DNA of 64,000 bases from Dendrophyllia cribrosa (GCA_024195265.1 JAJLRJ010000001.1:6629357-6693356), one strand, 5' to 3'; counted from the first letter of the stretch, positions 44,201 through 50,883 are shown. A program made the numbers and translations. Notes: generated by a model not told the origin, from the letters alone.

Positions 44201-45600
44201 TACACTAGTACTAGTATAGGAAAATGGATGGATGCATGTGCAGTATATATCAGTGCGCGATCTACGCACGTTTTCGCGACACTGGGAGATAATTGTTACA
44301 CGCAACGTCTAAAGCTATTCTGTTTATTTATCCATAATGTTAACCACTCCTAAAATTATTATTATCATTTTTTTTTCAGGAACTCTTCCCTCAGAATCCA
44401 GTAGTGAAAAATTGAGGAGTACATCAAGGTAAATACAACCACATTAGGGTCTTTTTCATGAAGATCACAATGTGACCAAACTCACTACAGCTTCGTTATC
44501 TTCAGTGGAAGAACGCGGTGATGACAAGCAGATTACAACAAACCAAGTGGTTCAGTGGTACAGTCCAGCACCCTTCCAGCTCACTCGTGACGTCACCCAA
44601 TCCATCCCCAATCCTAACTCCTTACGTACGCGCAAGTGTCGTTTACTAGAGAGAGGAAAAATACGCATAGAGGCTAGGCTTGTAATGGTATACACCAGAA
44701 GGGGTCTACTTGTAATGCCAGAAGGAAAGGAAAAAAAAAAAACAAAGAAACTGATACTTAATGCACTTTCATCTGATAAGTTAAAACAATGTACAGAATT
44801 CCTGCATTTTTTTCCTCTTGTCGGCTGGAAACGGATTTCGTACTTCAAGGGCGTTGCAAAGTTTAAAGTGCACCTAACCCCAAAATTTATTTCGGGGTTA
44901 GGTGCACTTTATTGCTTTCAATCAGCAGAACTACAGACTTTACGAGCTAGATACTTAGCACAATGGTGCTGCTTAGTTGTTTACAGCCCTTCTATTTTCT
45001 CAAAAGATCGCCGAGGGGAGCGCGCATGTTGAGCGTAAGAGTGCTCGCCTTCTTTTTTTTGGGCGCTTCTTCTATTTGCCATCTTCAGCAGAGGAACTGC
45101 TCGTATGATAACTTGTATTGATGCGAAGTTTTTTTATGTAAATACTGATTGAACTTTATGATGATTGCAGCAATAGGTTTGACACAGACGACAACCAATC
45201 AACGGACACTGAACAACAACACACGGCAATATGTTATGACCTTATAAGGATTGATGACATAAACGATGACGCAATGCATGCTGACGCTGACTGCAGTGGG
45301 CTCGTGCGACTGACTCCCAAAGGAGAAAGAGAAAAACCAGAGGGAATGGAACATGACGGAAGAACGCACGACAAAACTGAAAACGGTAACAAAAACGACA
45401 ACGGTGGCATTATCTTGGATGATACTGATAACGGTGAAGAGCCCTGGACTTCATTTCCGGGTATTGCAGGCTCAGAATCTTTAGTGGTTCAATCAGCGGA
45501 AGTACTTGTTAAGACTGCGTGGTCTTTGAGAAACATTTTCCGGCGGCAAAAATCGCCTCCAATCCCCAATCAAAAACATAACGCTCTGAAAGACTTATGA
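11285..45600 (+). CDS. Large kinesin motor protein, ARK/KIN-U-like motor with long coiled-coil, 22 coding exons
   Basis: Exons: 11285-11345, 12298-12401, 15678-15761, 16168-16255, 17161-17258, 17882-17981, 18377-18500, 18945-19024, 19780-19841, 20180-20218, 20384-20463, 21178-21276, 29757-29871, 30580-30684, 31062-31113, 32387-32526, 33317-34076, 34984-35495, 40012-42831, 43795-43876, 44380-44428, 45171-45600. Their lengths sum to 6,084 nt with every phase matching, giving 2,027 residues. Motor (residues about 21-413): [10 protein letters not shown] (25-34), P-loop GQTGSGKT (108-115), switch I NRNSSRSH (215-222), switch II DLAGSE (309-314), and [16 protein letters not shown] in the relay-helix region. 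The post-motor segment [10 protein letters not shown]...IDYQRL resembles the neck of armadillo-repeat kinesins (FGQRAMKV...FDYESL). Residues about 430-1840 are mostly charged, heptad-like coiled coil, then a polar tail without ARM repeats. The intron after exon 4 falls inside the P-loop codon and uses a weak donor (GTCAAC). It should be an ATP-driven microtubule motor; cargo and direction are unknown. AATAAA at 46224-46229 may end the transcript. Confidence 0.88.
12773..13228 (+). CDS. PTS: 6-pyruvoyl-tetrahydropterin synthase, intronless
   Basis: The 151-residue protein matches the PTPS family along its whole length (the usual animal enzyme is about 145 residues). It converts 7,8-dihydroneopterin triphosphate to 6-pyruvoyl-tetrahydropterin in cytosolic tetrahydrobiopterin synthesis. 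Visible features: zinc ligands His31 in CASHRLH and His56/His58 in GHGHNY; the catalytic Cys50 in [19 protein letters not shown] with the Asp-His pair; VVSTAEN; and a C-terminal KETGQN with the substrate-binding Glu. The start is ATG 12773 and the stop TGA 13226-13228. It lies entirely within kinesin intron 2 (12402-15677), on the same strand, with no introns of its own. That fits a retrocopy, but I saw no poly(A) tract or flanking duplication. No clear AATAAA was found close downstream. Confidence 0.95.
   Translation: MALNNHHTVDKKTSSLPIVYITRKESFCASHRLHNPKLSDEENRLIFGKCNNKNGHGHNYTVKITLCGSVDPNTGMVMNLTGLKKHIQSVLNVMDHKHLDLDVPYFKDVVSTAENISIYIWNCLSKLLPEGLLYEVKLKETGQNAAYYRGE
13229..15677. other. Rest of kinesin intron 2; no gene recognised
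   Basis: The bases near 13400-13520 and 15360-15480 are related to each other in opposite orientation (the shared GACATGGCCTCCCCTATAGTG-like block). They probably are the ends of one element or two copies of a repeat. A C-run lies at 15000-15016. Nothing else is recognisable before the exon 3 acceptor. Confidence 0.4.
16437..16819. mobile_element. MITE with TTA target duplication (PIF/Harbinger-like)
   Basis: The terminal inverted repeats read GACTACGTTTACACTA then AGGAGATTTTTCC, with the complement on the right (TAGTGTAAACGTAGTC). TTA flanks both sides (16434-16436 and 16820-16822). It is about 383 bp, non-coding, and lies in kinesin intron 4. The TTA duplication fits PIF/Harbinger-type elements; the assignment is an inference. 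Confidence 0.6.
17508..17612. mobile_element. Short palindromic element, TTCTTGTCCCCAGATCCGCC family
   Basis: About 105 bp with inverted ends (TTCTTGTCCCCAGA and GGGGATGAGAA) and a hairpin core (GCCGCCG...CGGCGGC; GAGGACCAGTGGTCCTC). A related copy lies at 46003-46111. Confidence 0.5.
19085..19239. mobile_element. Mariner-type MITE, CAGTNNAACTCT family
   Basis: The left end CAGTGAACTCTGATCTGTC and right end GAGAGAGTTGACTG lie between TA dinucleotides (19083-19084 and 19240-19241). It is about 155 bp, in kinesin intron 8. It is related to 53048-53525 and 62970-63577. Confidence 0.55.
20690..21085. mobile_element. MITE (ACAGTGCGACGCGCC ends) carrying a nested MITE
   Basis: The outer ends are ACAGTGCGACGCGCCTTAC at 20690 and the complementary GGCGCGTCGCACTGT ending at 21085, with a second inverted block (GAGCACCCAACAAGCGTTTT / AAAACGTTTGTTGGGTGCTC). 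Inside, about 20730-20955 matches the AGAGCAGTTTT family and ends in GAAAACTGCTCT. This places two families one inside the other within kinesin intron 11, about 90 bp from exon 12. Confidence 0.6.
21550..24115 (+). pseudogene. Decayed LINE (RT with [15 protein letters not shown] motif), interrupted
   Basis: Fragments on the + strand in shifting frames read as a non-LTR retrotransposon: [27 protein letters not shown] and [12 protein letters not shown] near the RT start (21561-21900). After a gap come [19 protein letters not shown] and [15 protein letters not shown] (the degenerate catalytic box, FANDI for FADDI) at 23213-23365, then the C-terminal [17 protein letters not shown] and [13 protein letters not shown] blocks at 23716-23940. 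Multiple stops and frameshifts make it non-functional. It ends near 24113 in AAGT-like repeats. A 1-kb element (21911-22947) interrupts it, and part of the RT core is also missing. It lies in kinesin intron 12. Confidence 0.8.
21911..22947. mobile_element. piggyBac-like non-autonomous element inside the LINE
   Basis: The ends TCCATTGACGCCCG and (right, complemented) CCCATTGACGGCCG are flanked by TTAA on both sides (21907-21910 and 22948-22951), the signature target of piggyBac elements. The 1,037-bp interior has no transposase frame. It contains a 40-bp direct duplication (TTTTTGTTGTTTTTCTATGA units near 22672-22745). Confidence 0.7.
24200..24552 (+). pseudogene. Possible LINE C-terminal fragment
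   Basis: An open stretch of about 100 codons contains FWSSISTWL, a long-spaced [31 protein letters not shown] pattern and a final KKWDPLL (quoted loosely). This resembles the region downstream of RT in several LINE families. It has no start, neighbours the decayed LINE and is followed by AT-rich sequence. The assignment rests on pattern memory only. Confidence 0.4.
25260..26127. mobile_element. Element with long inverted ends and terminal C/G runs
   Basis: The left end reads CCAAGCCCGCTTATCCCCCC followed by CGGGCATTTGTCGGGCATTT. The right end is the complement, with a G-run of about 27 (26086-26112). The interior repeats the theme GTGGGG(T/C)ATTTG. It is about 868 bp with no coding frame and no convincing target duplication. 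Related elements lie at 48726-49701 and from 63853 to the window end. Confidence 0.65.
27256..28146 (+). CDS. Class A GPCR, intronless, nested in a kinesin intron
   Basis: The 296-residue protein starts at ATG 27256 and stops at TGA 28144-28146. Seven hydrophobic segments are visible. TM1 carries an Asn in [13 protein letters not shown]2 has [13 protein letters not shown]3 ends in [11 protein letters not shown] (DRF in place of DRY), TM4 has the Trp of [10 protein letters not shown]6 has CYLP in place of CWxP, and TM7 has [11 protein letters not shown]. The N-terminus is short without a signal peptide. It should be a plasma-membrane receptor of the cnidarian-expanded rhodopsin class; the ligand is unknown. 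It lies within kinesin intron 12 (21277-29756) on the same strand. AATAAA at 28331-28336 is a candidate polyadenylation signal. It is not a close copy of the GPCR at 1.6 kb. Confidence 0.92.
   Translation: MTQAEDFYPTSIANCVFNAVLSCTAIMLNVITIHALRKTSSLPKPLKTLLLSLAVSDLGVGLLVQPLYIACTVMEVEQNTNNNTYKAINIAFAIQAYLFCYGSFFGVVALSADRFLAIQLHLRYQEHVTHKRVVAVVISIWVFSAFLSLIYLLVWIPKNVSYIIYTTIVVVCYVTTGLLYYKIYAAVQRHTNQIEALQVQQETPNGEIANVARLRKTAVATFYVYIVFFSCYLPRVCINVAYQVYCQSTLLWYLRRYASTLVFLNSSLNPLIYCWKMRHIRHAVMNILRSVFRSQN
28147..29756. other. 3' part of kinesin intron 12; no further gene
   Basis: After the nested GPCR I see no supported coding sequence. A piggyBac-like terminus (TAACCCTTTCACTGCCAACG) lies at 28358-28378 without an obvious partner end. 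The exon 13 acceptor is at 29756. Confidence 0.4.
31131..32300 (+). repeat. Interspersed repeat, copy 1
   Basis: This segment of about 1.17 kb shares sequence along most of its length with 55065-56505 in reverse orientation. Shared blocks include AAGGTCGGAAGCACAAGAAT, GAAACTGATTTGGAAATCAA, AAAAATTTTATTCAAATCTC and CATGACCATGAAAAATGACG. It starts only about 18 bp after the exon 15 donor. No transposase or RT was recognised. Confidence 0.65.
32833..33145 (+). mobile_element. AGAGCAGTTTT-family MITE, degenerate copy
   Basis: Shares TTTTCAATTGAGTGT, TTGGTTCATTGGATTGTCTG, GTGATTGGCCAGAGTA and the 'ctttggttttggttttta' block with the copies at 20730-20955 and 38761-39044. It lies in kinesin intron 16. 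Confidence 0.5.
34259..34686. mobile_element. Long palindromic MITE rich in AGACG/CGTCT
   Basis: Inverted ends of about 40 bp: left TTTTTATGCTAGAGACGTTA then AATCGTCTAGACG, with the complement at 34643-34686. The interior repeats TTAACGTCT/AGACGTTAA about ten times in both orientations. No coding frame. It lies in kinesin intron 17. Confidence 0.65.
35797..36046. mobile_element. MITE-like inverted repeat, about 250 bp
   Basis: The left block GTATCGGGCATTGAATGCC then AAGAGCGAAATAGCT is matched in reverse by AGCTGTTTCGCTCTTACCCC then GGCATTCGATACCCGAT on the right. Kinesin intron 18. Confidence 0.55.
36785..37060. repeat. Degenerate tandem repeat, unit about 19 bp
   Basis: About a dozen imperfect units of GCAATGCATAGTGTCAGCC. 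They sit between inverted flanks (GTGCAACTTGTCTC near 36482 and GAGACAAGCTGCAC near 37056), so the array appears to be the interior of a larger inverted-repeat element of about 36455-37085. Confidence 0.7.
38024..38562 (+). repeat. Pair of ~108-bp direct repeats
   Basis: 38024-38131 and 38455-38562 share GGTGTAGTTAAGTGGATTTA, TGCATTGCGGACCTAG, CTGAGCCTGCAGTATTCAGC and GTGCACCTTGATGGAGA with only a few differences. They are separated by about 320 bp of unrelated sequence. The pair may be terminal direct repeats of a small element or a local duplication. Confidence 0.7.
38761..39044 (+). mobile_element. AGAGCAGTTTT-family MITE, best copy
   Basis: The 24-bp terminal inverted repeats (AGAGCAGTTTTCAATTGAGT then GTCG, and the exact complement) enclose about 236 bp with several CCAAT/ATTGG motifs and a GTTTTCCCGC block. 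ATT occurs on both flanks and may be the target duplication. Related copies: 3231-3479, about 20730-20955 and 32833-33145, with a partial one near 29935-30010. Confidence 0.75.
40012..42831 (+). CDS. Kinesin exon 19: 940-residue coiled-coil rod
   Basis: This single 2,820-nt exon, phase 0 at both ends, encodes almost half of the kinesin. It is rich in Glu, Lys, Leu and Gln with heptad-like spacing throughout, as in long parallel coiled-coil rods. Short breaks (near 40440-40680 and 41340-41420) are acidic or Asn/Ser-rich and could be hinges. All neighbouring exons are far shorter. The acceptor is TTCATTGCAG and the donor GTGAGT. Confidence 0.85.
43200..43687. repeat. ~90-bp tandem repeat, about five copies
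   Basis: Units begin near 43226, 43317, 43408, 43498 and 43586. Each contains TTCCATACATTTTACTATAA, CTGGGCTGAAGAATATCGTT and CGTTATACCGGGGTCTCTTC, with small indels. The array ends in GGGGTTCCACTGTA, resembling the terminus of the CAGTNNAACCTC MITE family. It lies in kinesin intron 19. Confidence 0.8.
44034..44202 (+). mobile_element. TAGCCTGTTCCAGGCGTT-family MITE, copy 1
   Basis: The inverted ends TAGCCTGTTCTCAGGCGTT and AACGCCTGGAACAGGCTA enclose about 130 bp. The second copy (54098-54233) is in the opposite orientation. Kinesin intron 20. Confidence 0.65.
44864..44911. other. Perfect 18-bp hairpin
   Basis: The left arm TAAAGTGCACCTAACCCC (44864-44881), a 12-base AT-rich loop and an exact complementary right arm (44894-44911) form a strong foldback in kinesin intron 21. 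Function unknown; it could be the tip of a larger inverted element or a small-RNA-like hairpin. Confidence 0.7.
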
Positions 45601-46002
45601 TTTTAATCACAAGTGAAGTAAACTTTACGTTCCTTATGAAGCAAATTAAACAGTTAAAAGGAGGCACAGAAAAAAAATCGAAAGTTGGATTAGAACTTAC
45701 CGCTCCCCATATCTTTTGCTGGACTTCTCGCATACCCGTTTCCCGTCACCCCAAAAAACTTGTCTTCAAAGCCTTATATTTCAACATTTCATACTTAAGG
45801 TGACTTTTTCGAGCCCGAACCGGCTGACTTAGGAGTGAGCTTGTCAGAAAGCCTGAAAACGTTTGATCATTTTTTTCTTGTTTCATAACGGCAATCTTTT
45901 GCAGTTCATAAATACGATGAATAAAACTAGAAGCCATGCCATTGGTGCTAGCACCGAGATTTTATCGTGAGATCGTTCCCTTATAGTTCATATCCATTTT
46001 CG

Positions 46003-46111
46003 TCCCCAGACCCGCCTGTTCCTCTCAACTGGCTTTGCCTGAGCAAAAGGATAACTTTACCTGTACCCAGGCCCCACCGGCTTAGAGGACGGTGTAGGCA
46101 ACTCTGGGGAT
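46003..46111. mobile_element. Short palindromic element, TTCGTCCCCAGACCCGCC family
   Basis: The ends TTCGTCCCCAGACCCGCC and CTCTGGGGATAAGAA are inverted copies with a palindromic interior. It is related to 17508-17612. It lies in the probable kinesin 3' UTR, ahead of AATAAA at 46224. Confidence 0.5.
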
Positions 46112-46223
46112 AAGAAAACATGTAGTTTAGAACCATGTTGGCAAAATACATGGGAAAAATTCAAATTTTATTGCAGTTTTATAGAGTATTTTATTACTAT
46201 AATTGTTGTAAACCACTGGAGCC

Positions 46224-46229
46224 AATAAA
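46224..46229 (+). terminator. Candidate kinesin polyadenylation signal
   Basis: An AATAAA hexamer lies 624 bases after the kinesin stop codon and before the convergent MRPL35 gene. No downstream U/GU-rich element was scored. Confidence 0.4.
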
Positions 46230-46622
46230 GATTGAGATTAATACAGTTGCTATCAAGTAAGATATTTTTATTTTAGTACTTCTGTAAATAATAAAATTAT
46301 ACTAGAAATGAGCTAGCAAATATTTAAAGTTTAATAACAAAACAAAGCAAAATTCTGAACTAAAAAGAAGATAGAAATAGATTGTTTTCATGGCAGCCAT
46401 GTTGGTGGTCACAAACAATAAAAAATATTGCATAAAAACAGAATTCCCAAAGGATGGGGATTTCATTGTTTTGAACTCTAACATGGCCGCCATGAAAACC
46501 ATGTATAACACAAAATAATGTAACATCAGAAACTTTCTCAGAAATACTATTACCATTATCTTGGTTTGTTGAGTGATTTCTGACCAGTTCAAAGTCACAT
46601 GAAAAGAGGATCAAGAGAACAT

Positions 46623-46628
46623 TTTATT
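46623..46628 (-). terminator. Candidate MRPL35 polyadenylation signal
   Basis: TTTATT on the + strand reads AATAAA on the - strand, about 170 bases beyond the MRPL35 stop. It would leave roughly 400 bp between the convergent kinesin and MRPL35 transcripts. Confidence 0.4.
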
Positions 46629-46799
46629 GTATGCATTTTTGACAATTTCTTTATGTTTTTAAAATGCACAAGATTCCAGAGTTATTACACCAAAGTAATG
46701 TGACAATTCCAACAATTACTTGTTCAGTGTAATTCAAACATCTAAGACAAACATCTATTGTACATTAACGGTATAAGTTCAAATGTGATGTGACACATT

Positions 46800-47979
46800 T
46801 CACCAGCCATTTAACATCTTGTTCAACAGCTTAAGCTGTTGTTTATTCACGTAAGTTGGTTTTCTCAAATGTCGGCTTCTCTTGGGTCCCTTGTTCATCA
46901 TTTTGTGATTCTTTCCGGCTCTCCACCTTTTCAGTTTTCCTTTTCCAGTTCTAAAAAATCTTGCTGCAACAGCTTTGCAAGTTTTTCGCTTGCCTAGCTT
47001 ACTCTTGGTGTTGATACCTCTTGTGATGATTGCAAAACAAGATTTGTGACTCAACTCAATTTGATTCGCACAATGTGCTGCGTTATCAAGCAGATAAATA
47101 CTTTGGAATCCATAAGATTGCCATGATGGACCCCTCATAACATGTGTGGTACTTTTCCAGACACTGGCTTGAAAGTTGTAGGTAGAAAATTTTGATGCTA
47201 GGATGCCAAGACTTGGTATTTTTATAATCTTGTTGTTAAACTCCAGGGCTAAAGAAAGAAAATTAAAGAAGGGTTACAAAAGTAAACAGAAAAGATTTCC
47301 ATCTTGTTTTTAATAGTAGCATATACATGGCAAAGTTTTGTACAGGTTTATCATCCTTGAAATTTCTGATGGTTTTGCAAGAAAAATGGACTTTTAAAAA
47401 ACTTTGTCAAGTGGCTATGGTAAGTTGTGTTTCACTGTTAGGCAATAGTGGCTATCTAATGGTTATTGCAAGGTAGCCATGTTGGTGTTCTGAACCATTT
47501 TATGCAAACAAGTATTGTTTTTTTAATATAACACACAGGAAGCCCAGGCTCATGAACAGACGTTTTCTTTACTGCCAAAATATATTGTTGCTTAGTGGTT
47601 TGCCGTAAGCCTCGGTTCCCTGTGACCAACATAGCTACAGTGCAAACCCCCAATCCCTCATACAAAACATTAACATTAAACAGAACGAGAGTCTCAAAAT
47701 AGCGTGTGGTTTATTGATTTCTACGGGAATTTTTTCGGAAAGTGTAGTAAAAAACAGAGAATACTTATTAGCTTATTCGATGAACAGGTTGCACACAAGC
47801 AAGCGAACCTTGAATGATCAACTAAATCACGTAAAAAGAAAAACATAAAATATTGACCCCTTTTAGATGATAATTCTAGAACTACGTCAAAAGAAAAAAA
47901 TTAATTTTCTTAGCATACCTTTTGGCCTAAACGATGCGCAGATTGTCCGTAGAGAAGGCAAAACATAACAAGAGAACAT
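46800..47979 (-). CDS. MRPL35: Mitochondrial ribosomal protein bL35m
   Basis: Exons on the - strand: 47979-47919 and 47248-46800, 510 nt, 169 residues. The intron has a GTATGC donor and a CTTTAG acceptor, phase 1. The N-terminus (MFSCYVLPSLRTICASFRPK) is basic, hydroxylated and free of acidic residues, as in a mitochondrial presequence. The C-terminal half is a basic bL35 domain: CKAVAARFFRTGKGKLKRW, then GKNHKMMNKGPKRSRHL, then KQQLKLLNKMLNGW. It is a component of the large subunit of the mitochondrial ribosome. It is divergently transcribed from the HIGD2A-like gene, with 144 bp between the start codons. Confidence 0.92.
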
Positions 47980-48123
47980 TCCCCTTGAAACTGAACTCGC
48001 ACGGGCCGCCATATTTGCTGCTGGTATAACGAGCGAGACTGGGGCGAAGTTTTGACAGAAACCGCTGAATTCTGATTAGCGGCGCATGAGTTCCCATGAA
48101 CCCAAGCGGTGCCAAAACTCAAG
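47980..48123. promoter_or_regulatory. Bidirectional promoter of MRPL35 and HIGD2A-like gene
   Basis: The 144 bp between two divergent start codons are GC-richer than the surroundings and contain GCCGCCATATTT (48005-48016), the reverse complement of a YY1-like AAATATGGCGGC site. A second ATGGCG-type match (AAGATGGCGCC) overlaps the HIGD2A start codon at 48121-48131. No TATA box is evident. YY1 sites near the start of nuclear genes for mitochondrial proteins are a known pattern in animals; use here is an inference. Confidence 0.6.
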
Positions 48124-50118
48124 ATGGCGCCTCTTGTTCCAAAAGAGAAGGATTCGGTGAAAACGGGAGATCAGACTGAGACGAAAAACCATATATTTTC
48201 AAACGATTCGACGAAACGAGAAGATAAAGCCCAGAAGATAAAAGAACATCTGTTAAATGCTCAAGCTCAAGGGGTGAAAGAGAAAACAGTAGCGAATGCA
48301 AGCGCTGATATGAGCTCGGAAGTGAAGCAAGACATGGAGAAATTTTTCGAGTGGACCCCCCCACCTCCACCAGAAACAATGGGACAGAAATTTAAAAGGA
48401 AGGTTAAGCAGAATCCTGTTGTACCTATAGGTAAGTACTGTGCTTTCATTATGAGCTCTAACGTTGATAAAGACTTCAGTTTGTGTGACGGTGATTATGC
48501 AGTCAATATCAAATTGAGCCGGGTGGGGTGGGTGAAGGTTAGAGGGTTTGGGCGTAGTCTGTGAAATAGGTGTGAGTCCTGGAATCAAAATGGACTTGCC
48601 CACAAGATGATCAATCTATCGGTCAGTTGGCTTTTGACATTGGACATTGTGAAAGCAGTCCAGTTCTCAGTGATGTCATAGTGAGTAGGACAGCACTGAA
48701 TATCAGGGTTGTGTACAGGCTGTAATGCGCCGATCAATTCGAAACATCAACATCCCCCCCCGGGCAAGCCCCGGGTATTTGAACATTTTCTGTGCCCGGG
48801 GAGTCGGGAATTTGATATGAAAGGCCATCCCAGGGGTGGGGAATTTGACTTTGCCTAGGTGGGGTGGGGAATTTGAACCGGAAGTGTTCAAAATATATTT
48901 TTTTGGCCGGCGCCTATCAAACACATGCGGTAGCAGTTCAGATTCAACATGGAGCAATTTAAAGGGGAAAATATCGTTTTTGTTAGTGAATGGCTAGTAA
49001 AATGGGCTGACAAAGCTTTGCAGTGTTTTTGAAGGTTTGTATGAAAAGTTAAATTCAACTGCCATTCAACGCGTTTTAGATTTCGAAGTCAAAATGGCTG
49101 ACTGCATTGCCAGTCCTGTGCCAGTCTATTAAATGTAGGCAGATTTTAAACGGCCATTGATTGAAAGAAAAAAACACTGCAAAATGAACTCTCTCAAACA
49201 GAAAATTCTTTAAGGAAACATTTGTCAGTTGATATAAAACGCGTTTAGAATAATAAATTTTCACCTCGTGGAAATTAACGCTTCCAAAAATGAATCAACC
49301 GCGTTGCTAAATATTTTTGCAATATTTGTTGATCACACGAGAAATTACTCAAATAAAAAAATATCGAAAAGTAAATCCCCAAGACAACCACAGGAGTGCC
49401 ACAGGAGTGCCGTGAAATATCAGTTGCAAAGTATACGCGGAACAGTTGAGTATATTCTCGAGGAAAACAATAGCTAGAATAAATCAGAAAAAGTGAATGC
49501 AAAGTGTATTTTTTAATCTCACTAAAAACATTTTATCGTTAGGAGGGGCATTTGACAGTCAAATCCAGTGCTAGGGTGGGGTATTTGAATGCAATTTTGG
49601 CCCAACGGGGCAGGAATTTGAACAAGTCGATCTTCAAAAGTTCAAATGCCCGGGGCATTGCCCGGGGGGGGGGATGTTGATGTTTCGAATTGATCGGCGC
49701 ATAAGGCAGTGTTCAACCCTGTGTCCAGGTCTTAAGGTAACAGTATGACCAGAAAAACCATGAACACTGTTCACAAATAGATACATGGATTCCCCACATG
49801 CATAATTTGTGACAATATCCTCCCATATACTTTATGTTCAATTGTTCATTACCAGAGTGCCATTGTTACTGTAAAATTTTTCTGTGTATAAAAACAAGAC
49901 TTCAAAAAAAATTAATGATTGTCTTCCACACAGGTGCTCTGGCCACTGTTGGTGCATTGACATATGGGCTTCTATCATTTGTGCGAGGTGATACCAAAAT
50001 GCAGCAATACATGATGAGAGCACGAGTTGCAGCACAAGGAGGGACAATTGTTGCTGTTGCTGGTGGTGTACTTTACATGCTTTTTCGTGAACGTCAGGAC
50101 AAGAAGGGTTCAAGATAG
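48124..50118 (+). CDS. HIGD2A: HIG1 domain protein, type 2 (HIGD2A-like)
   Basis: Exons 48124-48430 and 49934-50118, 492 nt, 163 residues; donor GTAAGT, acceptor CACACAG, splitting a Gly codon. Residues about 85-150 form the HIG1 domain: FKRKVKQNPVVPIG, a first membrane segment (ALATVGALTYGLLSF), the conserved Q-x3-R-x-R-x3-Q motif (QYMMRARVAAQ), and a second membrane segment (GGTIVAVAGGVLYML). Family members of this type sit in the mitochondrial inner membrane and support cytochrome c oxidase and supercomplex assembly (yeast Rcf1 relatives). The first 80 or so residues are a polar, charged extension, making it longer than the roughly 105-residue vertebrate protein. The start is the first ATG; the frame is open upstream without another ATG. 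The intron holds a 976-bp TIR element. Confidence 0.92.
48726..49701. mobile_element. Non-autonomous TIR element with C/G runs and TAA duplication
   Basis: Inverted ends of about 60 bp begin TGCGCCGATCAATTCGAAAC and continue with ATCAACATCCCCCCC then CGGGCAA. TAA flanks both sides (48723-48725 and 49702-49704), as for PIF/Harbinger-type elements. The interior has GGGGTGGGGAATTTGA-like runs and no coding frame. It lies in the HIGD2A-like intron. Confidence 0.75.
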
Positions 50119-50157
50119 TACTTGGGCCTGTTTACAATGTACATGAAGGCGAACTTA

Positions 50158-50883
50158 GGCCCAGTTCAAACGTCGAACTTTACATGTGCCGAACCTAATA
50201 CCTATTTAGGTCGACCCAAACTATTAAGTTTGACTGTTGATTCAGACGGTCGAATTTTTCATGTGCCGAACCTAATTCATGGCGAAAAGAAATATCATCC
50301 TTACTGCTTAAAATAGGGAAATAAACCAAAAAAAGTAAAATTCACCAAGCCTGGAAATTCTTGTTTTGATTGTAGTGTGCTTTGTGTTCTTTGATGGCAA
50401 GGAGACAGCTTAGGAGATCGTGATCGTGATATTTGGACAAAATAAAGTAATGCCATAAATTTAAAAATACATTAGGATTTCTATATGGATATAATTATAG
50501 AAAAGCAACTTTTTAAAAGACAGATTTAAGCTGTCCAGTTTCAGCCTAAAAATCTACAACGTGAATGCTGGTAACCGTCGTTACACTTCTGTGAGTTTTG
50601 TCTGTAAACAAGCGAAAACCCACTAAATAGCCAATCAGAAGTGCGGTTATATTAAAAAATACATTAACACAATTTATGCATTAGGTTCGGCACATGTAAA
50701 GTTCGACGTATGAATCGAAGTCGATCTTTTGTCGTTCTATTCGACAAGCTCAGTCGAATAGAATGGCAGAGTTGACCCAAATACAAAAGTGCCGTTCCTA
50801 ATTGATTCATACGTCAAACTTTACATGTGCCAAACCTAATTATTAGGTTCGGCACATGTAAAGTTCGACGTTTGAACTGGGCC
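50158..50883. mobile_element. TIR element with TTA duplication (PIF/Harbinger-like)
   Basis: Near-perfect inverted ends of about 40 bp start GGCCCAGTTCAAACGTCGAA then CTTTACATGTGCCGAACC, flanked by TTA on both sides (50155-50157 and 50884-50886). The subterminal CATGTGCC(G/A)AACCTAAT motif recurs internally at about 50265, 50690 and 50825. No transposase frame. It begins 37 bp after the HIGD2A stop codon. Confidence 0.75.
50320..50325 (+). terminator. Candidate HIGD2A polyadenylation signal within a mobile element
   Basis: AATAAA at 50320-50325 is the first after the stop; a second lies at 50441-50446. Both are inside the TIR element, so the transcript may end in transposon sequence. Confidence 0.4.

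Noticed and set aside
44472..45032. 186-codon frame between kinesin exons 21 and 22
   Set aside because: It lies in an intron, includes the hairpin and A-runs, and shows no domain; a TE-derived chance frame is more likely.
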